Positions 50,926 to 58,419 of a stretch of 64,000 bases of DNA are shown one piece after another. Within the stretch, counting starts at the first letter, position 1, and the number at the start of each line of letters is the position of its first letter. The translations under genes were made by a program, and so were the position numbers. Source of the DNA: Crossiella equi (lineage in GTDB: Bacteria > Actinomycetota > Actinomycetes > Mycobacteriales > Pseudonocardiaceae); the NCBI RefSeq assembly GCF_017876755.1, contig NZ_JAGIOO010000001.1, forward strand, positions 7,673,786 through 7,737,785, read 5' to 3'. The notes under the pieces were generated by a model. That model searched no databases. It saw only the letters and a list, made by a program, of their open reading frames with translations, and was not told the origin of the DNA.

Positions 50926-51927
50926 ATGACCGACACCGCCGCCCTCGTCACGGCCGGGGGTCACGTCCCGGTGCACACGGACACCGACACGATCATGTCT
51001 GAGGCCACCCGTCGGCGAATCGTCGACGGCATTGCCGCGAACACCGTCAAGGCGTACACCCGCCAGTGGACTGCGTTCACCGACTGGTGCGCCGGGCAGG
51101 GCCGCACACCCCTGCCCGCGACCGCCGAGACGCTGGCCGAGTACGTCGGCCATCTGGCCGACGCGGGCAGGGGGCCGTCCACGGTCCAGCAGGCCATGGC
51201 GGCGGTCTCCGTGCGGCATGACGCCGCCGAGCTGCCCAAGCCCAACACCAAGGGCGCGCTGCTGGTGCTCCGGTCGCTGCGACGCGAACGTGCCGACGCC
51301 GGGCAGCGCACCAAGCAGGCCCCGCCCCTGACGGTGGAAATGCTGCGGAAACTGATCGACGCCACCGACACGGACAGCCCCACGGGCAAGCGGGACCGGC
51401 TGCTGCTGGTGCTGGGCCTGGTGATGATGTCGCGCCGCTCGGAACTGTCAGCGCTGTGGATCGAGGACGTCACCGAGACGGAGAACGGCTTGGAGGTTTT
51501 GGTGCGCAGGAGCAAGACCGACCAGGACGCAATGGGCGAGGTCGTGCCCGTGCCACGCGGCTCGCACCCGCACTCCGACCCGGTGCGGCTGCTGCGAGCA
51601 TGGCTCGCGGTGCTCGCGAAGAAGGAAATCACCACCGGGCCGCTGCTGCGGTCGATCGACCGGCACGGCAAGATCGGGACCGGACAGCTCACCACCGACT
51701 CGATCAGCCGGATCGTGCAGCGCCTTGCCGTCCGGGCCGGGTTGCCCGACGCCCAGCGATACACCGCGCACAGCTTGCGGGCTGGCGGCGCGACGGCCGC
51801 GTACAAGGCGGGTGCGCCCGTGTCCGCGATCAAGAAGCAGGGGCGCTGGAAGTCCGACGTGGTCAACGAGTACATCCGCGTTACGGATAGGTGGCGGGAC
51901 CACCCGATGACGGATATCGGGCTTTAG
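50926..51927 (+). CDS. Tyrosine recombinase (XerC/D-like)
   Basis: 333 residues. N-terminal SAM-like core-binding domain (NTVKAYTRQWTAFTDWCAGQ, residues 35-54) and catalytic domain with Arg171 (MSRRSELSAL), His282-x-x-Arg285 (AHSLRAGGATAAYKAG), a GRW motif and the nucleophile Tyr316 (EYIRVTDRW). As the element already has a serine integrase, this enzyme may resolve multimers or act on the adjacent inverted repeat. It could also be a remnant of a second integration system. Confidence 0.9.
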   Translation: MTDTAALVTAGGHVPVHTDTDTIMSEATRRRIVDGIAANTVKAYTRQWTAFTDWCAGQGRTPLPATAETLAEYVGHLADAGRGPSTVQQAMAAVSVRHDAAELPKPNTKGALLVLRSLRRERADAGQRTKQAPPLTVEMLRKLIDATDTDSPTGKRDRLLLVLGLVMMSRRSELSALWIEDVTETENGLEVLVRRSKTDQDAMGEVVPVPRGSHPHSDPVRLLRAWLAVLAKKEITTGPLLRSIDRHGKIGTGQLTTDSISRIVQRLAVRAGLPDAQRYTAHSLRAGGATAAYKAGAPVSAIKKQGRWKSDVVNEYIRVTDRWRDHPMTDIGL

Positions 51928-51988
51928 TCGTCGGAGTCGCTCGGTTATCGGCCCTGTACGGTCCTCCGCTACAGACAGGGAGGTGCCA

Positions 51989-52627
51989 GTGGAGAAGGCC
52001 GCCATGCCGCTCTACCTGAGGATCACACGCTGGATTGCGATCGGAGTGCTCATGGTCGCTGAACTGATCCTGATCGTCGGCCCTCTGCTGCGTTCACCGC
52101 TCAGCTGGTTGACCAGCCAGAGCGCCGATTGGTGGGGAGCGGCCGGGCAGTGGGTGGGAGGCATCGGTTCGTGCGCGGCGGTCATCGTGGCCCTTTCCCT
52201 TGCCCGCCGTGACGGCAAGAGGGCTGAGGAGGAGCGCCGGGACCGTGAGATGGCGCAGGCACGGTTGGTGTTCATCGAGACCTTCCAGTCCGACCCCACG
52301 TCGATCCTGGTCGTCAACCGCAGTAAGGAGCCCATTCTGGGTGTCGAACTGCTCAACGTGACGTCGGGCGACCCATCGTTCTGTGGTTGGGAGCTGGCCC
52401 CGATGGAGGGGGAGCTTGACCACTTTCCCGTCGTCCCTGCCAGCGGCAACGGGTTCTTCAGAATGTCCATGGAGATCGGCGTTGGAGTCGACGGAGTCAA
52501 AGATGTGCACGACCTCCGGTGGGAGTACACGATCGGGTTCGTGGACGCCAACGGCCTATCCTGGACACGGACCAACAACGGCTCGCCTGAGCGGGACCTG
52601 TCCGGCCGGATCCCGCGACTCGTGTAG
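51989..52627 (+). CDS. Two-helix membrane protein of unknown function
   Basis: 212 residues from GTG 51989, chosen because GGGAGG (51978-51983) lies 5 bp upstream. Membrane helices at about residues 12-32 and 48-68 (WWGAAGQWVGGIGSCAAVIV), a charged helix, then a beta-rich domain (ILVVNRSKEPILGVELLNV; IGFVDANGLSWTRTNNG). No family recognised. It lies in the cargo zone between recombinase and transfer genes, where defence or entry-exclusion genes are often found. Confidence 0.65.
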   Translation: MEKAAMPLYLRITRWIAIGVLMVAELILIVGPLLRSPLSWLTSQSADWWGAAGQWVGGIGSCAAVIVALSLARRDGKRAEEERRDREMAQARLVFIETFQSDPTSILVVNRSKEPILGVELLNVTSGDPSFCGWELAPMEGELDHFPVVPASGNGFFRMSMEIGVGVDGVKDVHDLRWEYTIGFVDANGLSWTRTNNGSPERDLSGRIPRLV

Positions 52628-52632
52628 GCGGC

Positions 52633-52833
52633 ATCGACCTGGACAGCCTGCTGAACCTGACGCCGCTCGTCGGCCTGGTGCTCGTCGTGCTCGTCGGGGT
52701 TCGCCTGTATCGCTGCTGGTCCCAGACCGCCATGGCGGCCGAATTGCGCGACCTGCGTGCGCGTCTGTGTCGAAAGCTCCGGCGCCGTCCACCGACCCCA
52801 GCTGATTCCCGCCGGGGAAGGTCGTCAGCGTGA
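52633..52833 (+). CDS. Small single-helix membrane protein, start uncertain
   Basis: A GC-rich-third-position frame of up to 67 codons: a leader DLDSLLNLTPL, a strong membrane helix (VGLVLVVLVGVRLY), then a basic tail (ELRDLRARLCRKLRRRPPTP). Its TGA overlaps the GTG of the next gene (GTGA), a sign of translation coupling. No standard start codon precedes the helix: the frame opens at ATC 52633 behind AGGCGG, and GTG 52678 would cut into the helix. Confidence 0.4.
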   Translation: MDLDSLLNLTPLVGLVLVVLVGVRLYRCWSQTAMAAELRDLRARLCRKLRRRPPTPADSRRGRSSA

Positions 52834-53042
52834 GCGCGGGAGTCCTCGGCGTCCGCGTCAAGCGTGGCCTGGTCGGTGAGAGCCAGCGCGTAGTGCACAG
52901 CGTCGTCGTACCTGACGGCGCGCCCGTGATCGGCACCTTGACAACCGTCTGCGGCGCGATGTTCGCGGCCAACAATGTGGACGTCGTTGGCCGGGTCGGG
53001 ACGCCGTGCATGCCCTGCGTGATTCGTCTGGCTACCGGCTGA
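52830..53042 (+). CDS. Hypothetical 70-residue protein
   Basis: GTG start overlapping the upstream small frame. Composition is beta-rich (VLGVRVKRGLVGESQRVVHS) with a C-terminal CMPC motif and one more cysteine, possibly a small metal-binding or redox protein. No family recognised. Confidence 0.5.
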   Translation: MSAGVLGVRVKRGLVGESQRVVHSVVVPDGAPVIGTLTTVCGAMFAANNVDVVGRVGTPCMPCVIRLATG

Positions 53043-53204
53043 GCCCAGGGGCTGGGGCGCGGCCTGTCAGCGAGTGCCCGGCCGTCGCACAGGGCGGTAC
53101 TCAACGCGGTCAGACTTGGTGAGGGCAGCTCGCTGCGGCCCCACACGCCGGGGCAGGGTCTGCTGCGACGTATGTGCGGCGAACGGTGACATTGTGTCCG
53201 CGCG

Positions 53205-53675
53205 TCAGGGCCGTTCGACCTCGTACATGGCCGCCAGGATGGTCTCATCACCAAGTTTGACTTTGGACAACGTCCCTATCACGCAGCCGATCCGCTCGCT
53301 TGTGTTCGGGGCGCTCGTCACGCACACCTTCACCCACTTCTCGATGGCCTCCGACACCTCTGCAGCGGCCTTCTCAACCGTCGCGTAACGACCACCGAGA
53401 GCGTCTGCTTGATCTCCGATCTCCTCCACCAACTTCTGGAAGTCTAGGATGGCACGCAGACAGCCAGGCTCGAATGTGGCCTCTGCGGGGCAGGCACCGC
53501 GCGGGGACACCGCAGGCAACCGCTTCTCCCACAAAGGAAGCAGTGCGGTTGGTGTGGCGGTCGTGGTGGTCGTCGGCGATGCGGAGATCGACGAGTTCGG
53601 CGCGGCCGTTGGCTCGCCCCCGGAACAAGCGGTGGTGAGCAGGACTGCGGCGACGAGGGCAGGTAAGGCACGCAT
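53205..53675 (-). CDS. Predicted lipoprotein
   Basis: 156 residues. Signal peptide MRALPALVAAVLLTTACSGG with lipobox LTTAC (Cys17), a Thr/Ser-rich linker (ASPTTTTTATPT), then a domain with four cysteines (GACPAEA, PGCLRAI, KVCVTS, IGCVIG) that probably form two disulfides outside the cell. It is the only gene of the cargo zone on the minus strand, transcribed on its own. A surface lipoprotein in a conjugative element could act in entry exclusion; this is speculation. Confidence 0.8.
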   Translation of the reverse strand: MRALPALVAAVLLTTACSGGEPTAAPNSSISASPTTTTTATPTALLPLWEKRLPAVSPRGACPAEATFEPGCLRAILDFQKLVEEIGDQADALGGRYATVEKAAAEVSEAIEKWVKVCVTSAPNTSERIGCVIGTLSKVKLGDETILAAMYEVERP

Positions 53676-54004
53676 GCGGGTTCAGTCGCACAAATCGGTG
53701 TCCGCGTTACGGACGAGATGAGATTGTCCCAGTGCCGTGTCTCAGGGCAGCCTCGTGCAGCGTTGCGAGGGTGGCCCCGCGGACTTGTCAGGGCTTCATG
53801 AAAGGTCTGTCGAAACTATTGATCCTCGGCGTCAGGCCTTGCGCCTCAACTTGTATGTGGCGCGCTCGACCGTGGACGCTGAGCGCCAACTTGGTACCGG
53901 GATCGTCGCAATCGAGTAACTCGGTACGTATCCAGATAACGACCACTTAGACGTAAACGAGATATCTCCTACCTGCACATTTCCCGCGCATGAAGGAGCT
54001 TCCG
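53676..54004. other. Gene-poor, AT-richer stretch of about 330 bp
   Basis: It should contain the promoters of the leftward lipoprotein gene and the rightward gene at 54005. A 60-codon frame (53737-53919) lacks coding bias and is not called. Base composition is less GC-rich than the flanking host genes, which may reflect recent acquisition. Confidence 0.5.
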
Positions 54005-54256
54005 ATGCCCACTCCCAAGGTCCTGACCATCACCATGAAGTTCGAGATCGGTGACCGGAAGATCCACGCCGGGCGGGTGAAAGCCGCCTCCGACGCAGCG
54101 GTCGCGGCTGCGACCGCTGAGGTCCAGAAGAACCTCCTGGAGGGCTGCGTCGAGAACGTCACGGCGTCGACCACCTGGGCCTACCACTGGGCTGAGTTCG
54201 GGAGCACCATCCCGCTCACTGGCACCGATGATCCTGAACCTGACTCTGAGGTGTAG
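54005..54256 (+). CDS. Hypothetical 83-residue protein
   Basis: ATG 54005 with AAGGAG (53994-53999) 5 bp upstream; an ATG at 53990 would put that site inside the gene. Beta strand VLTITMKFEIGDRKIHAGRV, a helix rich in Ala, then GCVENVTASTTWAYHWAEFG and an acidic tail. No family recognised. Confidence 0.65.
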   Translation: MPTPKVLTITMKFEIGDRKIHAGRVKAASDAAVAAATAEVQKNLLEGCVENVTASTTWAYHWAEFGSTIPLTGTDDPEPDSEV

Positions 54257-54264
54257 GCAGAGAA

Positions 54265-54307
54265 GGTGCTGTCCTCCGCCAGCGAGTCGACGACGGAGGA
54301 CAGCACC
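54265..54307. terminator. Bidirectional hairpin terminator
   Basis: GGTGCTGTCCTCCG (54265-54278) and CGGAGGACAGCACC (54294-54307) are perfect 14-bp arms with a 15-nt loop, between the rightward gene at 54005 and the leftward small gene at 54313. Confidence 0.75.
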
Positions 54308-54312
54308 ATCAA

Positions 54313-54465
54313 TCAGCGTGTACATGTAGGCGGTACGGGCGGTGACGCCATACGCGGCGATGCGGCGGACAAGCCAAGAATGAAGGCGGCCAAGCACGCC
54401 AACGCGGCAACGCCGAGCCAGCGGCCGGGGCGGAACTCGCGTGAGAAGTTGACGGTCGGGGACAT
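54313..54465 (-). CDS. Small membrane protein (50 residues)
   Basis: ATG at 54465 with AAGGAG 4 bp upstream on the minus strand. MSPTVNFSREFRPGRW, then a membrane helix (LGVAALACLAAFILGLSAAS) and a short Pro-rich tail. It lies after traB on the same strand. Small membrane proteins (Spd type) near traB are typical of actinomycete conjugation; the assignment is by context only. Confidence 0.55.
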   Translation of the reverse strand: MSPTVNFSREFRPGRWLGVAALACLAAFILGLSAASPRMASPPVPPTCTR

Positions 54466-54502
54466 GCGGCTCCTTGGTCGAAACGGGGGCGGAACGGGCC
54501 TG

Positions 54503-54651
54503 TGTGCCGACCTCCAGGGCGGAGGTCGGCACAGCCGGAACGACCCGCCATCGAGACGTACGACGCAGCTCAGAGCCCGTTCCGGCCCTCTGGGGCGGGT
54601 TGGAACGAGCTGTTCCAACCCGCCCGTGGGCGTTCCGGCCCCGTTCCGGCC
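54503..54651. repeat. Repeats and hairpins beside the traB 3' end, candidate clt locus
   Basis: GTTCCGGCC occurs at 54579, 54632 and 54643, with the inverted form GCCGGAAC at 54534. Two perfect hairpins are interleaved: TGTGCCGACCTCC (54503-54515)/GGAGGTCGGCACA (54521-54533) and GGGCGGGTTGGAAC (54593-54606)/GTTCCAACCCGCCC (54612-54625). In Streptomyces plasmids the TraB-binding clt repeats lie near traB. Confidence 0.65.
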
Positions 54652-54653
54652 TC

Positions 54654-56798
54654 TCACCGCTCCAGCCACGGGCCCAGGGCGGCCCGGACGGCGTCCACGT
54701 CGACCACGCTGACGGGGTTCGGATGGCCCGCCACGCGCCGCTTCCCTGCTGACGGAACTCCAGCCGCCCGGAGCGCTTCGCCCAGTCCCTTGCCGTCCCA
54801 GCCGATGCGGGCGGCCAGCTCGCTGGTGGGCAGGTGCCCGGTCTCGCCTTCGGCCAGAACCTCGGCCAGCAGCCCCAGAACCTCCGGCGCGTCGTCGGTG
54901 ACGATCTCAGCGTCCACGGCCATGGGGAGGGCGGACACCACGTCGGCCAGCCGGGCGGCGGTCGCGGCGTCCAGCGCGGGCAGCTCGTTCCCGGCTGCGT
55001 CCCCGCTGAGGGTTCCGGCCTGCTCCCGCAGGGCCCGGCCACGCGTGCACGCGGCCCGGACCTGGGCGATGTGCAGTAGGTGGGTCCGCACGGTCACCGC
55101 GTCCCCGGCTGACAGCTCCGTCTCACCGTCCGCGCCCAGAAGCAAGCCCACGCCCTTGTGGCTGGTCAGCAGACGTGAGGCGTCCATCCCGGCCTTGTAG
55201 GTGCCCGCCCCGAGGATCGTCTCCGATGCCTGCCAGGTCATCGTCTTCAGCGCGAAGCGGGTACCGAGCTGACCCCGCAGCCCGTCCGGGATCACCCGGG
55301 CGTCCGGCTTCTGGGTAGCCAGCACGAGCACGTACCCGGCGGCCGGGCCGGTCTTGGCGATGTAGGTCAGCAACTCGCAGATGCGGGCGCCGACCTTCTT
55401 GCCCTTGAGCTCGGCCTCTTCCAGCGGAACGTCCAGGCCCAAGAAGTTCTGCACCTCGTCGATGCCGATCACGGTCAACGGCATGCCGAAGGCCGGTTCG
55501 CGGGTGATCTCGGGCGTCACCTTCGACTCCGGGCACACCTCGTCGTCCATCTCGGCCAGGCGGTCGAAGCGGTCGGCGACGTCCGCGGCGCACTCCTCCA
55601 GCACCGTGATCAACCTTCTGGCATCGCTCTCCCGCGAGCCCCGGATGAAGCGGTGGGCGACCTCCTCGAACGGACGGAAGTCCTTGCCGCCCTTGCCATC
55701 GGCCACGATCAGCCGCACGTGCGGGTCCAAGGCGGCGGCGGTGAGCGGCAGCCGCATGACGAAGGTCTTGCCCTGACGTGGAATCGCACCGATCAGCAGC
55801 GAAGTCCACACCACGGGCAGGTTCAGGGTCGTCCCCCGGGCTGTGGTCCCGAACGGCACCGGGCGCCAGAGATCCCAGGCAGGTGCATCGGCGAGCGGGC
55901 TGGGGACCGGGGCGGCGGCGTAGGGATCGGCGTCGCCCACCCAGAACGCCAGGCGTCCGGCGTGCCCGTCGTCGCCCCGGACGCGCTCCACGATCAAGCG
56001 GACCTCGTCCACCGCGAGTGCGGAGGCCAGAGCCTCCCGCTTGGCGATGATGTCCGATGCCTTGCGCGATGGCGGCAGGTCGATCGTCAGGGCCCAGCCG
56101 GTGCCGTCGTGGCGCGGGGCCTTCACCAGCAACAGGCGCTCGTCCTTGCCGATGAGCTTCGCGTCCCGGAAGGCCACCACCAGGTGATCACCGTCCATGA
56201 GCCACGCCAGCTTGCGTGACCCCAGATGGCTGCTCCGGCCGCCCGAGCCGTCCTTGCGGCGTCCGGCCAGGGCGAAGCCCGCCGAGACCGCGCCGCCAGC
56301 GACCAGCAGCGGCGCCGACCCGGCGGCCATGTCGGTGATGAGCGCGCCGAGGCTGACCGTGACGAGCCCGCCCAGGGACAGCAGCCCCCGGCGGCGTCGG
56401 ACGACGGCGATCTCGGACCAGCGGTCGGCGAGCTTGTCCGCCGTCTTGGCCGCCGCGTAGTAGTCGCTGACGCGCACCCAATGCCACCAGGCCCGCGCGG
56501 AAACAGCCAAGCCGCGCCCGACGGCGGCCGGATAGCGCAGCGGGACCAGGGCGGCGCGTACCGCCAGCTCGGCCCCGGCCTGCTTCGCCGTCTCGGAGGT
56601 CTGCCACCGCGCAGGCAGCTTGGCTACCGCCGACTCCGCCAGTCGCCGGGCCCGCGAGCGGCGGTACTCCTCCTCGGAGATCAGCTCGGCGTCCAGGACC
56701 GGACCGGCGGGTTCGACCTCGGTGCCGGGTGGAATCGGGAACGGCACGACCTTTGCCCCCTCGGGTTCGGCCTCCTCCGTGTGCTGCGGCGCGCTCAT
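54654..56798 (-). CDS. traB: TraB/FtsK-SpoIIIE-type DNA translocase
   Basis: 714 residues. One or two membrane segments at about residues 138-178 (LLSLGGLVTVSLGALITDMA), then the motor domain with Walker A GAIPRQGKT (337-345), Walker B LTVIGIDEVQ (441-450), VLATQKPDARVIPDGLRGQL and RFALKT. A C-terminal winged-helix-like domain (HLPTSELAARIGWDGKGLGE, about 640-690) should read the DNA recognition repeats. Single hexameric TraB pumps move double-stranded DNA between mycelial cells in actinomycetes. Confidence 0.92.
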   Translation of the reverse strand: MSAPQHTEEAEPEGAKVVPFPIPPGTEVEPAGPVLDAELISEEEYRRSRARRLAESAVAKLPARWQTSETAKQAGAELAVRAALVPLRYPAAVGRGLAVSARAWWHWVRVSDYYAAAKTADKLADRWSEIAVVRRRRGLLSLGGLVTVSLGALITDMAAGSAPLLVAGGAVSAGFALAGRRKDGSGGRSSHLGSRKLAWLMDGDHLVVAFRDAKLIGKDERLLLVKAPRHDGTGWALTIDLPPSRKASDIIAKREALASALAVDEVRLIVERVRGDDGHAGRLAFWVGDADPYAAAPVPSPLADAPAWDLWRPVPFGTTARGTTLNLPVVWTSLLIGAIPRQGKTFVMRLPLTAAALDPHVRLIVADGKGGKDFRPFEEVAHRFIRGSRESDARRLITVLEECAADVADRFDRLAEMDDEVCPESKVTPEITREPAFGMPLTVIGIDEVQNFLGLDVPLEEAELKGKKVGARICELLTYIAKTGPAAGYVLVLATQKPDARVIPDGLRGQLGTRFALKTMTWQASETILGAGTYKAGMDASRLLTSHKGVGLLLGADGETELSAGDAVTVRTHLLHIAQVRAACTRGRALREQAGTLSGDAAGNELPALDAATAARLADVVSALPMAVDAEIVTDDAPEVLGLLAEVLAEGETGHLPTSELAARIGWDGKGLGEALRAAGVPSAGKRRVAGHPNPVSVVDVDAVRAALGPWLER

Positions 56799-57802
56799 CG
56801 GGCACTCCGGCGTAGCGCGTCGCGGACCTCGCGGGCGGCGTTGGTGCCGCAGCCCAGGACCTCGCGGATCCGGGTCGCGGACGGGTCGGCGGGCAGTTCC
56901 CCGGCGGCGATCAGGTGCCGGGCACGTTCGACGAGTAGGGCGGTAGATCCGCCAGTAGCCTCACCGGCTCCGGGAACCTTGCCGAGGACGTTTCCGCTGT
57001 ACTCCGGGCCAGTAGAGCTTGAGTAGGGCTGAGCGGTAGGGGCAGCCGACAGACTGTGGTCCAGGTCCGCGAACGCACTCCAGATGATCGGCAGCACGGC
57101 CACCGCGCCGACTGCGACCAGCGGGCCGATCGCGTGCGCGAGGAGCTGCATCGGATCGAACCGGTCGGCCTGCCAAGGCAGGTACGGCCAGACGTTCAGC
57201 GTCAGCGTCACCGCCAGCGCGCCGTACTCCACGACGGTGAGGTGACGGTGGCGCAGCGTGCGGCCCCTGGTCGCCAGGAAGGCTTTTGCGGCGACCACCA
57301 CGAGCAGCACCGCCGAGATCACCGGCTCCACCGCCCACGCGCCCCACCACGCGGCCGTGTACTCGGTTACGTCCAGGGTGAGCGTGTGGTGCACGCCTGT
57401 CGTGGACCAGCCCAGCGCTCCCACGAGCGCGGACAAGGCCACGATCGTCAGCGTCCGGCGTACCCGCGCGGCCTGCCACGCTCGTGCGGCCGGGTCCTGG
57501 GCGAGTGCGTGCAACTTGGCTGCCTCGACCGCGCGCTTGCGCGAGCGGCGCACCTGGTCGGTGTCGACGAGCAGCGGCGCCGGGTCGGCCTGCATCCCAA
57601 GCAGGGCGTGCGACTCGGCGACCTCGGCCCGCAAGTCCCGCACCCGGCGCGTCTGCACCGGGGCCGCGATCTCGTCCGGCTCCGGCGCCTGGTCGGCGGT
57701 GGACGCAGGAGCCTGCGACGCGACGAAGTCCTCCACATCGGCCACCGCGCGCTCCAGCTCTTCCGGGCTCGGCTCGGGCATCGGGGGGATCGCCGTGCTC
57801 AT
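56795..57802 (-). CDS. DUF2637 membrane protein (SpdB-like)
   Basis: 335 residues: a charged N-terminal half, four predicted helices at about residues 115-230 (LTIVALSALVGALGWSTTG; ISAVLLVVVAAKAFLA; LTLNVWPYL; AVGAVAVLPIIWSAFA) matching DUF2637, and a C-terminal winged-helix-like tail (RARHLIAAGELPADPSATRI). DUF2637 proteins accompany traB in AICEs and are implicated in spread within mycelium. It overlaps traB by 4 bp. Confidence 0.85.
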   Translation of the reverse strand: MSTAIPPMPEPSPEELERAVADVEDFVASQAPASTADQAPEPDEIAAPVQTRRVRDLRAEVAESHALLGMQADPAPLLVDTDQVRRSRKRAVEAAKLHALAQDPAARAWQAARVRRTLTIVALSALVGALGWSTTGVHHTLTLDVTEYTAAWWGAWAVEPVISAVLLVVVAAKAFLATRGRTLRHRHLTVVEYGALAVTLTLNVWPYLPWQADRFDPMQLLAHAIGPLVAVGAVAVLPIIWSAFADLDHSLSAAPTAQPYSSSTGPEYSGNVLGKVPGAGEATGGSTALLVERARHLIAAGELPADPSATRIREVLGCGTNAAREVRDALRRSAR

Positions 57803-58125
57803 CGCTGGGCCTCCTCGGCCTCGATCCGGCGGGCCCTGGCAACAGCTCGGCCCAGCAGGTGCGCCAGCGCTTCAGCGGCGGCTACGGGGATGCCACCGAC
57901 CTCGGTGCGGCGGTGGCCGTCGGCGCAGTGGGCGCGCACGACCACGTGCACCGGTGTGGGCACCTTGGTGCCTTCGGCGCCGTGGTAGTGGATCTGTTCC
58001 ACGGTCACGGCGAGATCGTCAGCGCCGTCGGCGGTCAGCTCCACCACGCCGACCTCGGCGACGTGGACGTCGCGACCGGAGAACTCGAACAGCTCGTCGG
58101 CCCACGGTGCGGGCTGCCGGGTCAT
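57799..58125 (-). CDS. Hypothetical protein of the transfer operon
   Basis: 108 residues: beta-rich first two thirds (VAEVGVVELTADGADDLAVT; PTPVHVVVRAHC) and a C-terminal helix (AEALAHLLGRAVARARRIEA). Overlaps both neighbours by 4 bp. No family recognised; likely a cytosolic partner in transfer. Confidence 0.75.
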   Translation of the reverse strand: MTRQPAPWADELFEFSGRDVHVAEVGVVELTADGADDLAVTVEQIHYHGAEGTKVPTPVHVVVRAHCADGHRRTEVGGIPVAAAEALAHLLGRAVARARRIEAEEAQR

Positions 58126-58337
58126 CGCCCACCCTCCCGCCGGTCGGCGCGGATCGCGGCGGCCCGCCCGAGCCGGGCGCCTGCCTCACCGGCGAGCGCC
58201 GCGATGATCGTGATGGCGATGACCGCGACGGCCGGGAGTGGCCAGACCGCGCAGGCGGCTGCGGCCACGCTGGCCAAGGCGAGTACCGCGAGGCGCCGCG
58301 AGAAGCGGGCGAGCGCGGTGGCAAGATTGCTGGTCAC
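58122..58337 (-). CDS. Small membrane protein, first gene of the transfer operon
   Basis: 71 residues: basic N-terminus (ARFSRRLAVLALA), a long hydrophobic hairpin (residues about 18-50) and a basic tail. It overlaps the next gene and is 73 bp from attR, so the operon is read inward from the right end of the element. Size and topology fit Spd-type spread proteins. Confidence 0.7.
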   Translation of the reverse strand: MTSNLATALARFSRRLAVLALASVAAAACAVWPLPAVAVIAITIIAALAGEAGARLGRAAAIRADRREGGR

Positions 58338-58359
58338 GGTGGGGCTTCCTCCCGCCGAG

Positions 58360-58391
58360 GCCCCGATCAGCGGTTGAGCGCTGGTCGGGGC
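58360..58391. promoter_or_regulatory. Inverted repeat in front of the transfer operon, near attR
   Basis: GCCCCGATCAGCG (58360-58372) and CGCTGGTCGGGGC (58379-58391) are complementary apart from one G-T pair, 6-nt spacer. It lies 22 bp upstream of the first transfer gene and 20 bp from attR; it may be an operator or a directionality-factor site. Confidence 0.55.
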
Positions 58392-58410
58392 GATCCGGTT
58401 ATTGGGGGGA

Positions 58411-58419
58411 GCACGCGTG
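58411..58419. other. attR core of the integrated element
   Basis: GCACGCGTG, identical to 42990-42998. Left of it is element DNA ending TTATTGGGGGGA, right of it the host gene continuing TGTGTACTGC. Confidence 0.85.

Larger units (their letters stand above)
42990..58419. mobile_element. Integrative conjugative element (AICE-like), about 15.4 kb
   Basis: Bounded by the direct repeat GCACGCGTG (42990-42998; 58411-58419) and precisely interrupting a radical-SAM gene. Modules from left to right: serine recombinase; small accessory genes; repeat/hairpin region; primase-helicase; GGTTACG repeats; XRE regulator; tyrosine recombinase; unknown membrane and lipoprotein genes; leftward transfer operon with TraB/FtsK translocase and Spd-like proteins. 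No capsid, tail or lysis genes are seen, which excludes a typical prophage. Single-translocase, double-stranded transfer is the mode of actinomycete AICEs. Confidence 0.9.

Noticed and set aside
53737-53919. 60-codon frame in the gap before 54005
   Set aside because: No ribosome site, mixed third-position composition and no recognisable feature; kept as gap annotation only.
42990-58419. Prophage
   Set aside because: No capsid, portal, terminase, tail or lysis genes; instead a TraB translocase and DUF2637/Spd-like genes are present.
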